A DNA stretch of 64,000 bases from Treponema socranskii subsp. socranskii VPI DR56BR1116 = ATCC 35536 (GTDB lineage Bacteria; Spirochaetota; Spirochaetia; Treponematales; Treponemataceae): assembly GCF_000468115.1 (NCBI RefSeq), contig NZ_AVQI01000016.1, positions 55,294 to 119,293 on the forward strand, written 5' to 3'. Shown here one piece after another: positions 1 to 9,661 of this stretch. A program made the translations under genes and the position numbers. The notes below the pieces were generated by a model, which saw only the letters and a list, made by a program, of their open reading frames with translations, ran no database searches and was not told the origin of the DNA. Each line of letters begins with the position of its first letter. Position 1 is the first letter of the stretch.

Positions 1-1528
1 GAGCAAAGCGCATTTTGACGTGTCCGTATTGTCCGTGCCCGCCGGTTTGTTTTTTGTATTTGTGTTCGACGTCGGAATTCTTTTTTATCGTTTCGCGGAA
101 CGCAACTTTCGGTTTTTCGATCCGCAAATCGATTTTATATTCGTCTTTCAAAATATTTTGAATGACATCGAGATGCAGATCTCCCATGCCGTACATGAGC
201 ATCTGTCCGTTGACGGAATCGTTGACCGTTTTAAACGTCGGATCTTCCGCAGAAATTTTCGCCATCGCCTGCGCAATTTTATCGACGTCGGCTTTATTGA
301 CCGCGTGGTAGCGCAGGTACGTATACGGAACCGGGAGATCCTGTTTCGGATATTGAATCGGCGTCGCCTTCGTCGAAAGCGTATCGCCCGTCTTTACGTC
401 ACCCAGTTTTGCGACGGCGCCCAAATCGCCGGCATGGAGTTCGGAAATTTCCGTCGTTTTATTGCCCTGCATGATGTAAAGCTTTCCGATTTTAAATTCG
501 GAAGCCGTCGATGCGTTGTAGACGAGATCGTCGGTTTTAAAGATACCCGAGCGGATTTTAATAAGGCTGTATCTGCCGAGAAAAGGATCGACAATCGTCT
601 TAAATACGAAAGCGGTCTTCGGCTTAAGCACGTCGAAGTTAGCTTTGAAGATTTCGTTCGTGCTCGTATTGATGCCGGACACTTTGCGGCTTTCCGCCGC
701 CGGCATGTATTTTTCAATGTCATCCATAAGATTGTACACGCCGTGCACCGCAGTACCCGACCCCATGCACACCGGTACAATCGAGCCGTCCTGTATGGAA
801 AGACGCACCGCTTCGCGTATTTCCGTTTCGGAAAATTCTTCGCCCGCAAAAAAGCGTTCCATAAAATCTTCCGACGTTTCGGCAACCGCTTCCATCAAAA
901 TCGTGTGATAGGATGCCAAATGTTCTTTCGAATAATCGGGTATGTCGGTCGGTTCGACGACACCGATCGCTTTATAGCGGAACGCCTTTTGCTGAATGAC
1001 GTTGACGTAACCGGTAAACTTGCCGTCGTCGCGGATCGGCATATTGAACGGTGCGATCTTTTTGCCGTACACCGCAGTCAAATCTTCGATCGCTTTTCTG
1101 TAGGAAACATCGTCGATATCCATATCGGTTACGAAAAACATGCGCGGCAGATGATACTTTTCGCACAGCTCCCACGCTTTTTCGGTACCCGCTTCGATGC
1201 CCGATTTCCCCGATACGACGATGATTGCGCCGTCGGCGACGCTCATCGCTTCGTCCACTTCGCCGGAAAAATCGAAATAGCCGGGAGTATCGAGGATATT
1301 GAATTTATAATCGTTCCACTCGACGGGAACGAGAGACGTTCTGATCGATATGCCGCGCTTTTGCTCTTCTTTCGTAAAGTCGCTGACGGTATTTTTGTCT
1401 TCAACGCGGCCGAGCCTCGTCGTCAGTTTGCTCAAATAGCACATCGCTTCGACGAGCGTCGTTTTTCCCGCCCCCCCGTGTCCGAGAACGGCAACATTTC
1501 TGATTTTATCGGTTGTGTAGACCTTCAT
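1..1528 (-). CDS. Elongation factor G-like translational GTPase (3' end outside window)
   Basis: The gene runs off the left edge, so only the first 509 or so residues of an expected ~690 are present. It starts at ATG 1528 behind GGAGGA. The P-loop GHGGAGKT is at residues 16-23, and a DTPGYFDF G3 motif follows with the typical EF-G switch region. Later sequence matches EF-G domains II-IV. The G4 motif, usually NKxD, reads TDMD at residues 134-137, so this is more likely the EF-G-like paralogue than the housekeeping translocase. Family knowledge predicts ribosome-dependent GTP hydrolysis; the exact role of the paralogue is not known. Family call is firm, paralogue call is inference. Confidence 0.88.
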   Translation of the reverse strand, partial: MKVYTTDKIRNVAVLGHGGAGKTTLVEAMCYLSKLTTRLGRVEDKNTVSDFTKEEQKRGISIRTSLVPVEWNDYKFNILDTPGYFDFSGEVDEAMSVADGAIIVVSGKSGIEAGTEKAWELCEKYHLPRMFFVTDMDIDDVSYRKAIEDLTAVYGKKIAPFNMPIRDDGKFTGYVNVIQQKAFRYKAIGVVEPTDIPDYSKEHLASYHTILMEAVAETSEDFMERFFAGEEFSETEIREAVRLSIQDGSIVPVCMGSGTAVHGVYNLMDDIEKYMPAAESRKVSGINTSTNEIFKANFDVLKPKTAFVFKTIVDPFLGRYSLIKIRSGIFKTDDLVYNASTASEFKIGKLYIMQGNKTTEISELHAGDLGAVAKLGDVKTGDTLSTKATPIQYPKQDLPVPYTYLRYHAVNKADVDKIAQAMAKISAEDPTFKTVNDSVNGQMLMYGMGDLHLDVIQNILKDEYKIDLRIEKPKVAFRETIKKNSDVEHKYKKQTGGHGQYGHVKMRFA

Positions 1529-1663
1529 GATGCATTTTCCTCCAAATTTTATAAATATATACGAATATTGTACTACGGTATTTGTGAAAACGCAAATAAA
1601 TTTTTCGGAGATTGCGGAAGACCGACGATTTACTGTGAGGCGGCGTTGAAATCCGAAAAGGTC

Positions 1664-3025
1664 TTACTGCGGGTTGAAAGTTGCGGTCGTGCGCATACGC
1701 ACGAGATGGATAAAATCGCCTTGAAACATGCGCGAGAATTCTGCGAGCGTCGATTCGGCATTGTTTCGGAATACGGTGCACTGAAATTTTCCAGCGTCGT
1801 CGAAATACGGAAAGAAAATCGCGCATTGATTGAACGCGTGCACTTCGGGAATTCTTTTGCGATCGGTTTCGCGAATCGCCGCGAGGTAGCATTCACCGGG
1901 ATATTCGGCTGCAAAGACGTACAAAAGAGAAGCGAGTGCGGACGCGGGATAGCCGGAATCTTTGACATACCCGACGGTATTCTTTATGCCGTCCGCCGTC
2001 ATCTCCGCTGCAAACGGATCTTCGGTCATATCGACGCCCGATTCGGGATAGCGGTAGGTTTTGCCCGTCGCGACGGAAAACACTGCCGCGGCAAGATTCC
2101 GCGTCCAGTCGAGCGCAAAGGATATATTGTATTGTTCCGAAACTACGCCTTGAAAACCTACGGGATCGTAGCTCACCGTCGGCTCGAGGAGCGGCCGCCG
2201 CTTGAGTCCGCCTCTCGTCATCGGATAGACGATACCGTCGGCGATCCATTTGACGAAGCCCGCGGAAGAAAGCGACATTTTGCCCGCGTCTTCGGCGTGC
2301 ATACGGCGGGGCGCACCGGTTAAAATCGACACGGGATTTCCGTCTTCGTCGTACATCGCGTCGTCGGCATAGACGAGGTTTGCGAGGCGCGAACGGATGA
2401 CCCGTATCATCGAAAGGGTCGTATCGTATGCGCCTTCCCGCCGGGCGGCATAGCACCACGGAAGCGTATTTTTCGTGAGAGCTGCGACATCGGAAAACGA
2501 CATCGCATAAAAGCGCTCGAAGGGAAGACCCGTAGGAACTTGACGCGCGCAATAGTTTCCGAAAATGACAAAATCTCCGTACGCGCTTTTGCCGAGCGGA
2601 GAAAATTGGACGTACACGCCGCTGTCGGGTGCAAAATAATAGCGCACGCAAATCGGATTTCCCGAACGCTTATTCCGGATGAGAAGCCATGCGCCCGGTG
2701 CCGATGACGAATAGACGTCCTGCACCGCCGTCGTTTTGCCGCTTTCGGAATATACGTCGACCGGCATTTCCGTGCGCGGAGCGACTACGACGGAAAAAGT
2801 CGTATCGGTTTCTTCGAGGCGGATTTGGAAGCGGTTTCCGTCTTTTGCCGTACGCACTTCGGTGCGGTTTTCTCTGACGGACGAAAGAGGGGACTCAAAC
2901 CACGTTTCGCGCAGCTCTTTCCGTATATCGGACGAATCGGGGACAAGAGTCTGAGCGAAAAGCACATTCACCGCCCCACAGACGAATGACAGTAAAATTA
3001 ATAATTTTCCGGCAGCACTGCGCAT
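1664..3025 (-). CDS. Secreted or periplasmic protein of unknown function, 453 aa
   Basis: The start ATG 3025 follows GAGGATGAGCA. The N-terminus is a clear signal peptide: basic MRSAAGK, then a hydrophobic stretch ending in a small-residue cleavage region near residue 24 (VLFAQ). The rest is mixed alpha/beta with many aromatics and no domain I can name. It lies just upstream of the EF-G-like gene on the same strand with a 135-bp gap, and its own start is only 20 bp from the stop of the activase gene, so it may be cotranscribed with that gene. It is probably a conserved treponemal exported protein, but function is unknown. Confidence 0.75.
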   Translation of the reverse strand: MRSAAGKLLILLSFVCGAVNVLFAQTLVPDSSDIRKELRETWFESPLSSVRENRTEVRTAKDGNRFQIRLEETDTTFSVVVAPRTEMPVDVYSESGKTTAVQDVYSSSAPGAWLLIRNKRSGNPICVRYYFAPDSGVYVQFSPLGKSAYGDFVIFGNYCARQVPTGLPFERFYAMSFSDVAALTKNTLPWCYAARREGAYDTTLSMIRVIRSRLANLVYADDAMYDEDGNPVSILTGAPRRMHAEDAGKMSLSSAGFVKWIADGIVYPMTRGGLKRRPLLEPTVSYDPVGFQGVVSEQYNISFALDWTRNLAAAVFSVATGKTYRYPESGVDMTEDPFAAEMTADGIKNTVGYVKDSGYPASALASLLYVFAAEYPGECYLAAIRETDRKRIPEVHAFNQCAIFFPYFDDAGKFQCTVFRNNAESTLAEFSRMFQGDFIHLVRMRTTATFNPQ

Positions 3026-3045
3026 TGCTCATCCTCTATATTCCC

Positions 3046-6000
3046 TCATGCATGCACCGGTGCGAGCACCGGAGGACGGTTCCCCGCTGCAACGGGTTCG
3101 AAATCGGTAAAGCTTACGGCCCCTTCGGCAAAACGTATTTCCGGCTTTACGAGAGAATCGTCGCTCATCACGATCATACCGTCTTCGTTTTCGTCGGGAT
3201 GCTTTCCGATCGGCGCATTCGACAACAAAAGCTTTAAGCGGTTGAGCTGATTGACTTCGCTCGAACCCGGATCGTAATCGATCGCGCTGATATTCGCGCC
3301 GGGAAAGCGACGGCGGAGCTCTTTTATCATGCCCTTTCCGGTAACGTGATTCGGAAGACAGGCAAAGGGCTGCACGCATGCGATACTCGGCACTCCCGTT
3401 TTGATAAGTTCGACCATCTCCGCCGTGAGAAACCAGCCTTCACCCGTGATATTTCCGAGCTGGACGATATCGTCGACGCTTTTCATCTGTTCGTAAATCG
3501 TTTCGGGCGCATCGAAGCGCCGGCTTTTGCGGATGTATTTTTCGATAGGCTTTCTGAAGCGCTCGGTAAACCACACGAGAAGGCGCGCAATCGTTTCGGT
3601 TTTTTTCGGGAACGCGAGTTTTTCGTGTCGGAAAATACCGGTCGAAAACGTATACAGGAAAAAGTTCACCATATCGGGCATAACCGCTTCCGCGCCTTCG
3701 CGCTCGATCGTATCGACGATCTGATTGTTCGCCGTCGGATGAAATTTGACGAGGATCTCTCCGACTATGCCGATGCGCGGTTTTTTGATCGGCAAAAGCG
3801 GCAGCGCATCGAAATCGTCGATGATGTTTTTGACAAGTTTGTGAAAACCGCGGACCGAAAGGGAGCGCAGCTGAATCTCCGCCCTGCCGTTCCATTTTTC
3901 GTAAAGCGCGTTCGCCGACCCCTGCACTTTTTCATAGGGGCGCGTCCGGTACAAAACGCGCATAAGCACGTCGCCTATCATCGAACTCATGATGAGTCGT
4001 TCGAGGAGAGGGAGCGTCACTTTAAATCCCGGATTTTGTTCGAGACCGTTCGCGTTCAGCGAAAGGACGGGGATATGTCCCCATCCCGCATCGTTTAAAG
4101 CTCGCCTGATAAAGCCGATGTAATTCGTCGCGCGGCAGCCGCCTCCCGTCTGCGAAATGATGAGGGACGTATGATTCAAATCGTACTTGCCCGATTCGAG
4201 GGCGGCGATCATTTGCCCCGTGACGAGGATCGACGGATAACACGCGTCGTTGTTGACGAATCTCAAACCGATATCGACGGCGCGCGGATCGACCGCATCG
4301 AGTACGACGAATTTATAGCCGGAATATTCGAAGGCTTTTTGAAAGAGACGGAAGTGGATCGGCGACATCTGAGGAGCGATGATCGTATGCGTGTACTTCA
4401 TCTCTTTCGTAAACACTTGCTTTCGGTACGAAGCGCTTTTTACGACGGGTTTTTGATGCCGCCTCTCGCGCTCCTTTACCGCAGCGATGAGCGAGCGGAT
4501 GCGGATGCGTACCGCGCCCAAGTTTGCACCCTCATCGATTTTAATAAGCGTATACATACGTCCCTTTGCGCGCATGATTTCGTCGACCTGATCGGCCGTA
4601 ACCGCGTCCAGCCCGCAGCCGAAACTCGTCAACTGCACGAGTTCGATGTTCGGCATTCCGGTGACAAAGGAAGCCGCGCGGTACAATCGATTGTGATACG
4701 TCCACTGATCGATGATGCGCAGAGGCCGCTCGATGCTGCCCAAATGTGCGACGCTGTCTTCGGTAAAGACCGCAAGTCCCAAATCGTTTATCAGTTCGGG
4801 AATACCGTGGTTGATTTCGGGATCGAGATGATACGGACGGCCTGCGAGCACGATGCCGTTTGCGCCGCGCCTGATCGTCTCTTCGATCGCTTCGATACCC
4901 TTCTCTTCCGTATCGCGCCGAAACTTTTCCTCTTCTTTCCACGCTTCGTCGACCGCGCGCGAAATGCGCTCTTTCGTCAATTCCGGAAAGTGCGGGATAA
5001 GCTCTTCGGCTAAACGCACGGCGAGACGGTCTTTATCGTAAATCGGCAAAAACGGATCCATATATAGGATGGAAGCGTCCTGTCTGAGCGAATCGATATT
5101 GTTGCGCAGCACTTCGGGATAGCTTGTGACGATGGGACAATTATAGTGATTGCCCGCAGTCGAATCTTCCTGCAGTTCGTAGGGCGCGCAGGGATAGAAA
5201 ATAAATTTTACGCCCTGCTGCAAAAGACTTTCGACGTGTCCGTGAGAAATCTTTCCCGGATAGCACACCGACTCCGACGGAATCGTTTCAAGTCCTTTTT
5301 CGTAAACCGTACGCGACGATCGGGAAGAAAGACGCACGCGGAAACCGAGCGCAGTGAAAAACGTAAACCACAGCGGATAATTTTCGTACATATTGAGTAC
5401 GCGCGGGATGCCGACTTCCCCCATCGGCGCATCTTCGGCACGGAGCGGAATGTAATTGTTAAAAAGCCGCGCGTATTTCCACGCGAACATATTCGGAAGC
5501 TTCCCTTCTTTTCCCGCTTCGATATTCGTCGCTTTTTTATTGCTCGCATCGAGAACATTGCCGTCGAGTTCCGCTCCCCGCTCGCAGCGGTTGCCCGTTA
5601 CGAACTTCCGCTCGAAGCCGCCGGTGCTGAACGTGTTGATCGTCAAAAGGCAGTTGTTTTGGCATTTGCCGCAGCGGCGGAGATCGAGCTTGACGCTGAA
5701 CGACTCAAGATCCGAAAGCGTGGCGATGCCCGAACGGATTTCATGACGAGGAGCGCCCGGTCCCTCTTCGGGCTTCGGAGCCGAAAGGTCGAGCCACTGA
5801 TCGTAGGCGATGAGCGCCGAACCGTAGGCTCCCATGAGACCTGCAACGTCGGGACGGAACACGTGCACACCCGAAATGTTTTCGAACGCACGCAGCACGG
5901 CATCGTTGTTGAACGTACCGCCCTGCACGACGACTTTCGTGCCGATGTCGCTCGCCTTACGCAATTTAATAACTTTGAAAAGCGCGTTTTTAATAACCGA

Positions 6001-7605
6001 ATACGAAAGACCTGCGGAGATGTCGGCGACGGACGCACCTTCTTTTTGCGCCTGTTTGACGCGGCTGTTCATAAATACGGTACACCGGCTTCCCAAGTCG
6101 ACGGGCTTTTCGGCGCGCAGCGCCCTTTTGCTGAACTCGCGTACATCCATACCCATCGTGCGCGCAAAATTGTCGAGAAAGCTGCCGCAGCCGGAAGAGC
6201 AGGCTTCGTTCAATTGAATGGAAACGATGGCTCCGTCTTTCATGCGAAGGCATTTCATATCCTGCCCGCCGATGTCGAGTAAAAATTCGACGCCCGGCAC
6301 GAAAAAGTCCGCCGCGCGGAAATGCGTTATCGTTTCTACTTCGCCCGCATCGACGTTGAGTGCCGCTTGAAAGAGCGCTTCTCCGTAGCCGGTCGAAACC
6401 GCGCGCGCGATGTACACATCTTTCGGAAGCCGCGCATAGAGTCCTTTTAAAACTTTGACGGCAAGGTCGACGGGATTGCCCGCGTTCGCCGCATAAAAAT
6501 CCCACAGGATTCTTCCTTCCTGATCGATGAGCACGGCTTTCGTCGTCGTGGAACCCGCATCGAGGCCGAGAAAGACGGGGCCTTTGACAGAATCCAAATC
6601 GCCGCGCTTCGCTTTTTCTTTTGCATGCCGACTGACAAATTCGTCGAGATCGCTTTGGCTTTTAAACAGCGGCTCCAAGCGCTGCACTTCGCTGAGTTCC
6701 GCGCCGACGAGATTCGAAAGGCTGCTTCTGAAATCGGCGACCGTCGGAAAAATAAAATCCGGCATACCCGAATAGCGGCGGTCGGCCGAATACGCGCAGC
6801 CCTGCGCGACGAAAAGCTGGGAGTTTTCCGGGACGATGATTTCGTCGTCTTTTAATTTCAGCGTAACGATAAAGCGTTCACGCAGCTGATCCATAAAGTG
6901 GAGCGGGCCGCCCAAAAACGCGACGTGACCGCGTATCGGCTTTCCGCACGCAAGACCGGAAATCGTTTGGTTGACGACGGCTTGAAAAATGGACGCGGCG
7001 ATATCTTCGCGACGGGCGCCTTCGTTGATGAGCGGCTGCACGTCGGTTTTCGCAAAAACGCCGCAACGTGCGGCAATCGGGTAGATCGTGTGCGCGTCTT
7101 TTGCAAGCGTATTGAGACCGTCGGCGTCCGTTTCAAGGAGAGCGGCCATCTGATCGATAAAGGCGCCGGTACCGCCCGCGCACGTACCGTTCATGCGCTG
7201 CTCCACGCCGCCTTTAAAATACGTAATCTTCGCATCTTCGCCGCCGAGTTCGATGACGACATCGGTGAGCGGAATGATCGTTTTGACGGCAGTCGTCGCC
7301 GCGATAACTTCCTGAATAAACGGAACGGAAAGCCACTGCGACACGGACAATCCTCCCGAACCGGTCACTTTGACGGTAACCGCTCGTTCCGCTCCTCCCG
7401 CGATATTTTTTTCGAGGAAGTCGAGAGCTTTGTTTACGACGGATATGATCGTGCTGCGGATATCGGCACGGTGACGTTCGTAGTCGCTGTATATGAGCGT
7501 ATCGTCGTCGTCGAGCACGGCAATCTTTACGGTCGTCGAGCCGACATCGATGCCTATACGGATCGGAAGCAATTCATTATGTAAAGCACTTTGTGTTACT
7601 GCCAT
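3046..7605 (-). CDS. Fused 2-hydroxyacyl-CoA dehydratase activase (BadF/HgdC-type ATPase repeats plus DUF2229 and HgdB-like region)
   Basis: The 1519-residue product holds two ASKHA ATPase modules of the BadF/BadG/HgdC family. The first opens with GIDVGSTTVKIAVLDDD and carries ELGGEDAK and NGTCAGGTGAFID. The second, around residues 345-620, has GLDAGSTTTKAVL, DIGGQDMK and NEACSSGCGSFLD; the paired Cys-containing segments would hold the shared [4Fe-4S] cluster. After residue ~640 come a Cys-rich segment (RRCGKCQNNC, TGNRCERG) typical of DUF2229 and a long HgdB-like region. In the family the activase reduces a dehydratase at the cost of ATP. No HgdA/HgdB pair is adjacent. ATG 7605 is chosen over ATG 7674 because AAGGAA precedes it and the conserved domain begins right after; 7674 lies inside the -35 box. 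Confidence 0.88.
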   Translation of the reverse strand: MAVTQSALHNELLPIRIGIDVGSTTVKIAVLDDDDTLIYSDYERHRADIRSTIISVVNKALDFLEKNIAGGAERAVTVKVTGSGGLSVSQWLSVPFIQEVIAATTAVKTIIPLTDVVIELGGEDAKITYFKGGVEQRMNGTCAGGTGAFIDQMAALLETDADGLNTLAKDAHTIYPIAARCGVFAKTDVQPLINEGARREDIAASIFQAVVNQTISGLACGKPIRGHVAFLGGPLHFMDQLRERFIVTLKLKDDEIIVPENSQLFVAQGCAYSADRRYSGMPDFIFPTVADFRSSLSNLVGAELSEVQRLEPLFKSQSDLDEFVSRHAKEKAKRGDLDSVKGPVFLGLDAGSTTTKAVLIDQEGRILWDFYAANAGNPVDLAVKVLKGLYARLPKDVYIARAVSTGYGEALFQAALNVDAGEVETITHFRAADFFVPGVEFLLDIGGQDMKCLRMKDGAIVSIQLNEACSSGCGSFLDNFARTMGMDVREFSKRALRAEKPVDLGSRCTVFMNSRVKQAQKEGASVADISAGLSYSVIKNALFKVIKLRKASDIGTKVVVQGGTFNNDAVLRAFENISGVHVFRPDVAGLMGAYGSALIAYDQWLDLSAPKPEEGPGAPRHEIRSGIATLSDLESFSVKLDLRRCGKCQNNCLLTINTFSTGGFERKFVTGNRCERGAELDGNVLDASNKKATNIEAGKEGKLPNMFAWKYARLFNNYIPLRAEDAPMGEVGIPRVLNMYENYPLWFTFFTALGFRVRLSSRSSRTVYEKGLETIPSESVCYPGKISHGHVESLLQQGVKFIFYPCAPYELQEDSTAGNHYNCPIVTSYPEVLRNNIDSLRQDASILYMDPFLPIYDKDRLAVRLAEELIPHFPELTKERISRAVDEAWKEEEKFRRDTEEKGIEAIEETIRRGANGIVLAGRPYHLDPEINHGIPELINDLGLAVFTEDSVAHLGSIERPLRIIDQWTYHNRLYRAASFVTGMPNIELVQLTSFGCGLDAVTADQVDEIMRAKGRMYTLIKIDEGANLGAVRIRIRSLIAAVKERERRHQKPVVKSASYRKQVFTKEMKYTHTIIAPQMSPIHFRLFQKAFEYSGYKFVVLDAVDPRAVDIGLRFVNNDACYPSILVTGQMIAALESGKYDLNHTSLIISQTGGGCRATNYIGFIRRALNDAGWGHIPVLSLNANGLEQNPGFKVTLPLLERLIMSSMIGDVLMRVLYRTRPYEKVQGSANALYEKWNGRAEIQLRSLSVRGFHKLVKNIIDDFDALPLLPIKKPRIGIVGEILVKFHPTANNQIVDTIEREGAEAVMPDMVNFFLYTFSTGIFRHEKLAFPKKTETIARLLVWFTERFRKPIEKYIRKSRRFDAPETIYEQMKSVDDIVQLGNITGEGWFLTAEMVELIKTGVPSIACVQPFACLPNHVTGKGMIKELRRRFPGANISAIDYDPGSSEVNQLNRLKLLLSNAPIGKHPDENEDGMIVMSDDSLVKPEIRFAEGAVSFTDFEPVAAGNRPPVLAPVHA

Positions 7606-7640
7606 AAATTCCTTGTTAATTCTCTCCCGTTTTAGCTCTC

Positions 7641-7674
7641 CTACTATAATAGTAGTAAAGCATAAAATAGGCAA
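7641..7674 (-). promoter_or_regulatory. Promoter of the activase gene with a 15-bp palindrome over the -10 box
   Basis: On the minus strand TTGCCT (7669-7674) and TATTAT (7646-7651) are separated by 17 bp. The palindrome CTACTATAATAGTAG (7641-7655; 7-bp arms, 1-bp centre) covers the -10 box, as expected for a repressor operator. The leader is about 35 nt. Confidence 0.6.
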
Positions 7675-7792
7675 GTTGAACGATTTTACAAATTGACGGC
7701 AGGTGCGATCCTATGCGCACATACGGTACCGTAAAAGATCCGCGCGATCCGCCGGGCACATAACGGCGCAAGCGAATCGCACGGTATTCGAT

Positions 7793-9430
7793 TTATTCAC
7801 CCAAAAACAATTTCAAATCGTCGTCGACGGTGCCGATCGTCGCAAGACCGAAATTCTTTACGAGCACGTTTAAAACATTGGGCGACAAAAACGCCGGGAG
7901 CGTGGGCCCGACGTGAATGTTTTTTACGCCGAGGTACAAAAGCGCAAGGAGCACGATGACGGCCTTTTGCTCGTACCACGCAATATTGAACGCGAGCGGC
8001 AGTTTATTGATATCGTCGAGACCGAAAATCTCTTTGAGCTTGAGCGCGATGAGCGCGAGCGAATACGAATCGTTGCACTGCCCCGCATCCAAAACGCGCG
8101 GAATGCCGCCGATATCGCCGAGATTCAATTTATTGTATTTGTACTTTGCGCAACCCGCCGTCAAAATGACGACGTCTTTCGGAAGCCGCTTTGCGAATTC
8201 GGTGTAGTATTCGCGCGACTTCATCCTTCCGTCGCAGCCGCCCATCACGATGAATTTTCTGATCGCACCGGATTTTACCGCAGCGACGATTTTATCGGCA
8301 AGCGCAAAAACCTGCTCGTGCGCGAATCCTCCGACAATCGTTCCGCTTTCGATCTCTTCCGGCGGCTCGCAGCTTTTCGCCTGTTCGATGATCGCCGAAA
8401 AATCTTTTTTTTCGCCGTAAGAACCGGGAATGTGACGGCAGCCGGGAACGCCCGTCGCGCCCGTCGTCCACAAGCGGTCTTTGTAGCTGTCGGGAGGAAT
8501 CACGACACAGTTCGTCGTCATCAAAACGGGGCCGTGAAATTTTTCGAATTCTTCTTTTTGTTTCCACCACGCGTTTCCGTAGTTTCCGACAAAGTGCGGA
8601 TATTTTTTAAATGCGGGATAGTAATTCGCCGGAAGCATTTCGGAATGCGTGTACACATCGACGCCCGTCCCCTGCGTCTGCTCCAAAAGCATTTCCATAT
8701 CTTTCATATCGTGCCCCGAAATCAAAATGCCGGGATTTTTCCGCACACCGATATTGACCGTCGTCGCTTCGGGATTTCCGTACGCGCCCGTATTCGCTTT
8801 ATCCAAAAGCGCCATACCCTGAACGCCGTATTTTCCCGTTTCAAGCGTAAGGGCGACCAGATCGTCGACCGAAAGACCCGCATCGAGCGTTTTCGAAAGC
8901 GCCTTTTGAATAAAAGCGTCGACTTCTTCATCATCCTGCAAGAGCGCGTTCGCATGCTTCGAATACGCCGAAAGCCCTTTCAAACCGTATATGATAAGTT
9001 CGCGCAGAGAGCGAACGTCTTCATCGCTCGTCGCGAGAACGCCGACCGTCGAAGCTTTCGCATCGAAATCCGATGCATCGCCTTTCCACGTCGCAGCTTC
9101 CGGAAGATCCTCTCCGCCCGATACTGAAGGCAAGAGGCGCTCGGTCGCAGCGAGCGTCTCTTCGATCCGCTTAATAATCGACTCTCTGTCGAAGTTCGCA
9201 TTCGTAATCGTCGTAAATAAATTGAGCGTTACGAGATGATTGACATCTTTGCTTACAGGAAGCCCCGCTTGGCGCATCTTCGTCGTTACGCACGAAAGCC
9301 CCTTCGTCACATAGATAAGCAAATCCTGCATCGCCGCCACATCGGGCTTTTTACCGCAGACACCCGAAACGGTGCAGCCTTTGCCGCCCGCAGTTTCCTG
9401 ACATTGGAAACAAAACATCTTAGCATCCAT
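7793..9430 (-). CDS. hcp: Hydroxylamine reductase / hybrid cluster protein
   Basis: The 545-residue protein has the usual length and begins MFCFQCQE, with cysteines at 7, 10, 19 and 25 for the N-terminal cubane cluster. Downstream conserved cysteines (e.g. [32 protein letters not shown]) fit the hybrid [Fe-S-O] cluster. Family members reduce hydroxylamine or NO and protect anaerobes from nitrosative stress in the cytoplasm. ATG 9430 follows GGAGTG; an upstream in-frame ATG at 9508 would add a nonconserved 26-residue leader and is rejected. The gene is divergent from a Crp/Fnr regulator across a palindrome-rich 231-bp spacer, an arrangement known from HcpR-hcp pairs in other anaerobes. Confidence 0.95.
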   Translation of the reverse strand: MDAKMFCFQCQETAGGKGCTVSGVCGKKPDVAAMQDLLIYVTKGLSCVTTKMRQAGLPVSKDVNHLVTLNLFTTITNANFDRESIIKRIEETLAATERLLPSVSGGEDLPEAATWKGDASDFDAKASTVGVLATSDEDVRSLRELIIYGLKGLSAYSKHANALLQDDEEVDAFIQKALSKTLDAGLSVDDLVALTLETGKYGVQGMALLDKANTGAYGNPEATTVNIGVRKNPGILISGHDMKDMEMLLEQTQGTGVDVYTHSEMLPANYYPAFKKYPHFVGNYGNAWWKQKEEFEKFHGPVLMTTNCVVIPPDSYKDRLWTTGATGVPGCRHIPGSYGEKKDFSAIIEQAKSCEPPEEIESGTIVGGFAHEQVFALADKIVAAVKSGAIRKFIVMGGCDGRMKSREYYTEFAKRLPKDVVILTAGCAKYKYNKLNLGDIGGIPRVLDAGQCNDSYSLALIALKLKEIFGLDDINKLPLAFNIAWYEQKAVIVLLALLYLGVKNIHVGPTLPAFLSPNVLNVLVKNFGLATIGTVDDDLKLFLGE

Positions 9431-9506
9431 AATAAGACACTCCTTGTTCTTCCGTATAATTTCGCACATATACATTTCCGCTGCGGTTGCCCTGCCCTTA
9501 CAGTTC

Positions 9507-9622
9507 AAACGCTTGCGTTTACAGTTCGAGTATACTAAAATGGGGCGCGGAATGATGTGGTAAAAACCACGCCGGTTTTATATCGATTTTACCGGATTGA
9601 ACGGCGAGTTTTATTAAACTCG
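9507..9622. promoter_or_regulatory. Divergent hcp/crp control region with three perfect inverted repeats
   Basis: Three perfect inverted repeats lie between the two genes: AAACGC-TT-GCGTTT at 9507-9520, GTGGT-AAAA-ACCAC at 9557-9570 and CGAGTTT-TATT-AAACTCG at 9605-9622. Any could bind the neighbouring Crp/Fnr protein. The third has near relatives elsewhere in the window (30650-30667, 30818-30838), so it may instead be a dispersed element. Assignment to a regulator is inference. Confidence 0.45.
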
Positions 9623-9661
9623 AAATTGAATCTATCGGGGAATACGGCGCAGGAGGCGTAA

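Noticed and set aside
20..2323. A 767-codon open frame on the plus strand
   Set aside because: It runs antisense to the EF-G-like gene and the secreted unknown, both supported by motifs, signal peptide and ribosome sites; Arg/Phe/Asp-rich low-quality translation is typical of the reverse frame of TCG/CGA-rich genes.
9431..9508. Longer hcp product starting at 9508
   Set aside because: The extra 26 residues are not conserved, no ribosome site precedes them, and MFCFQCQE is the known N-terminus.
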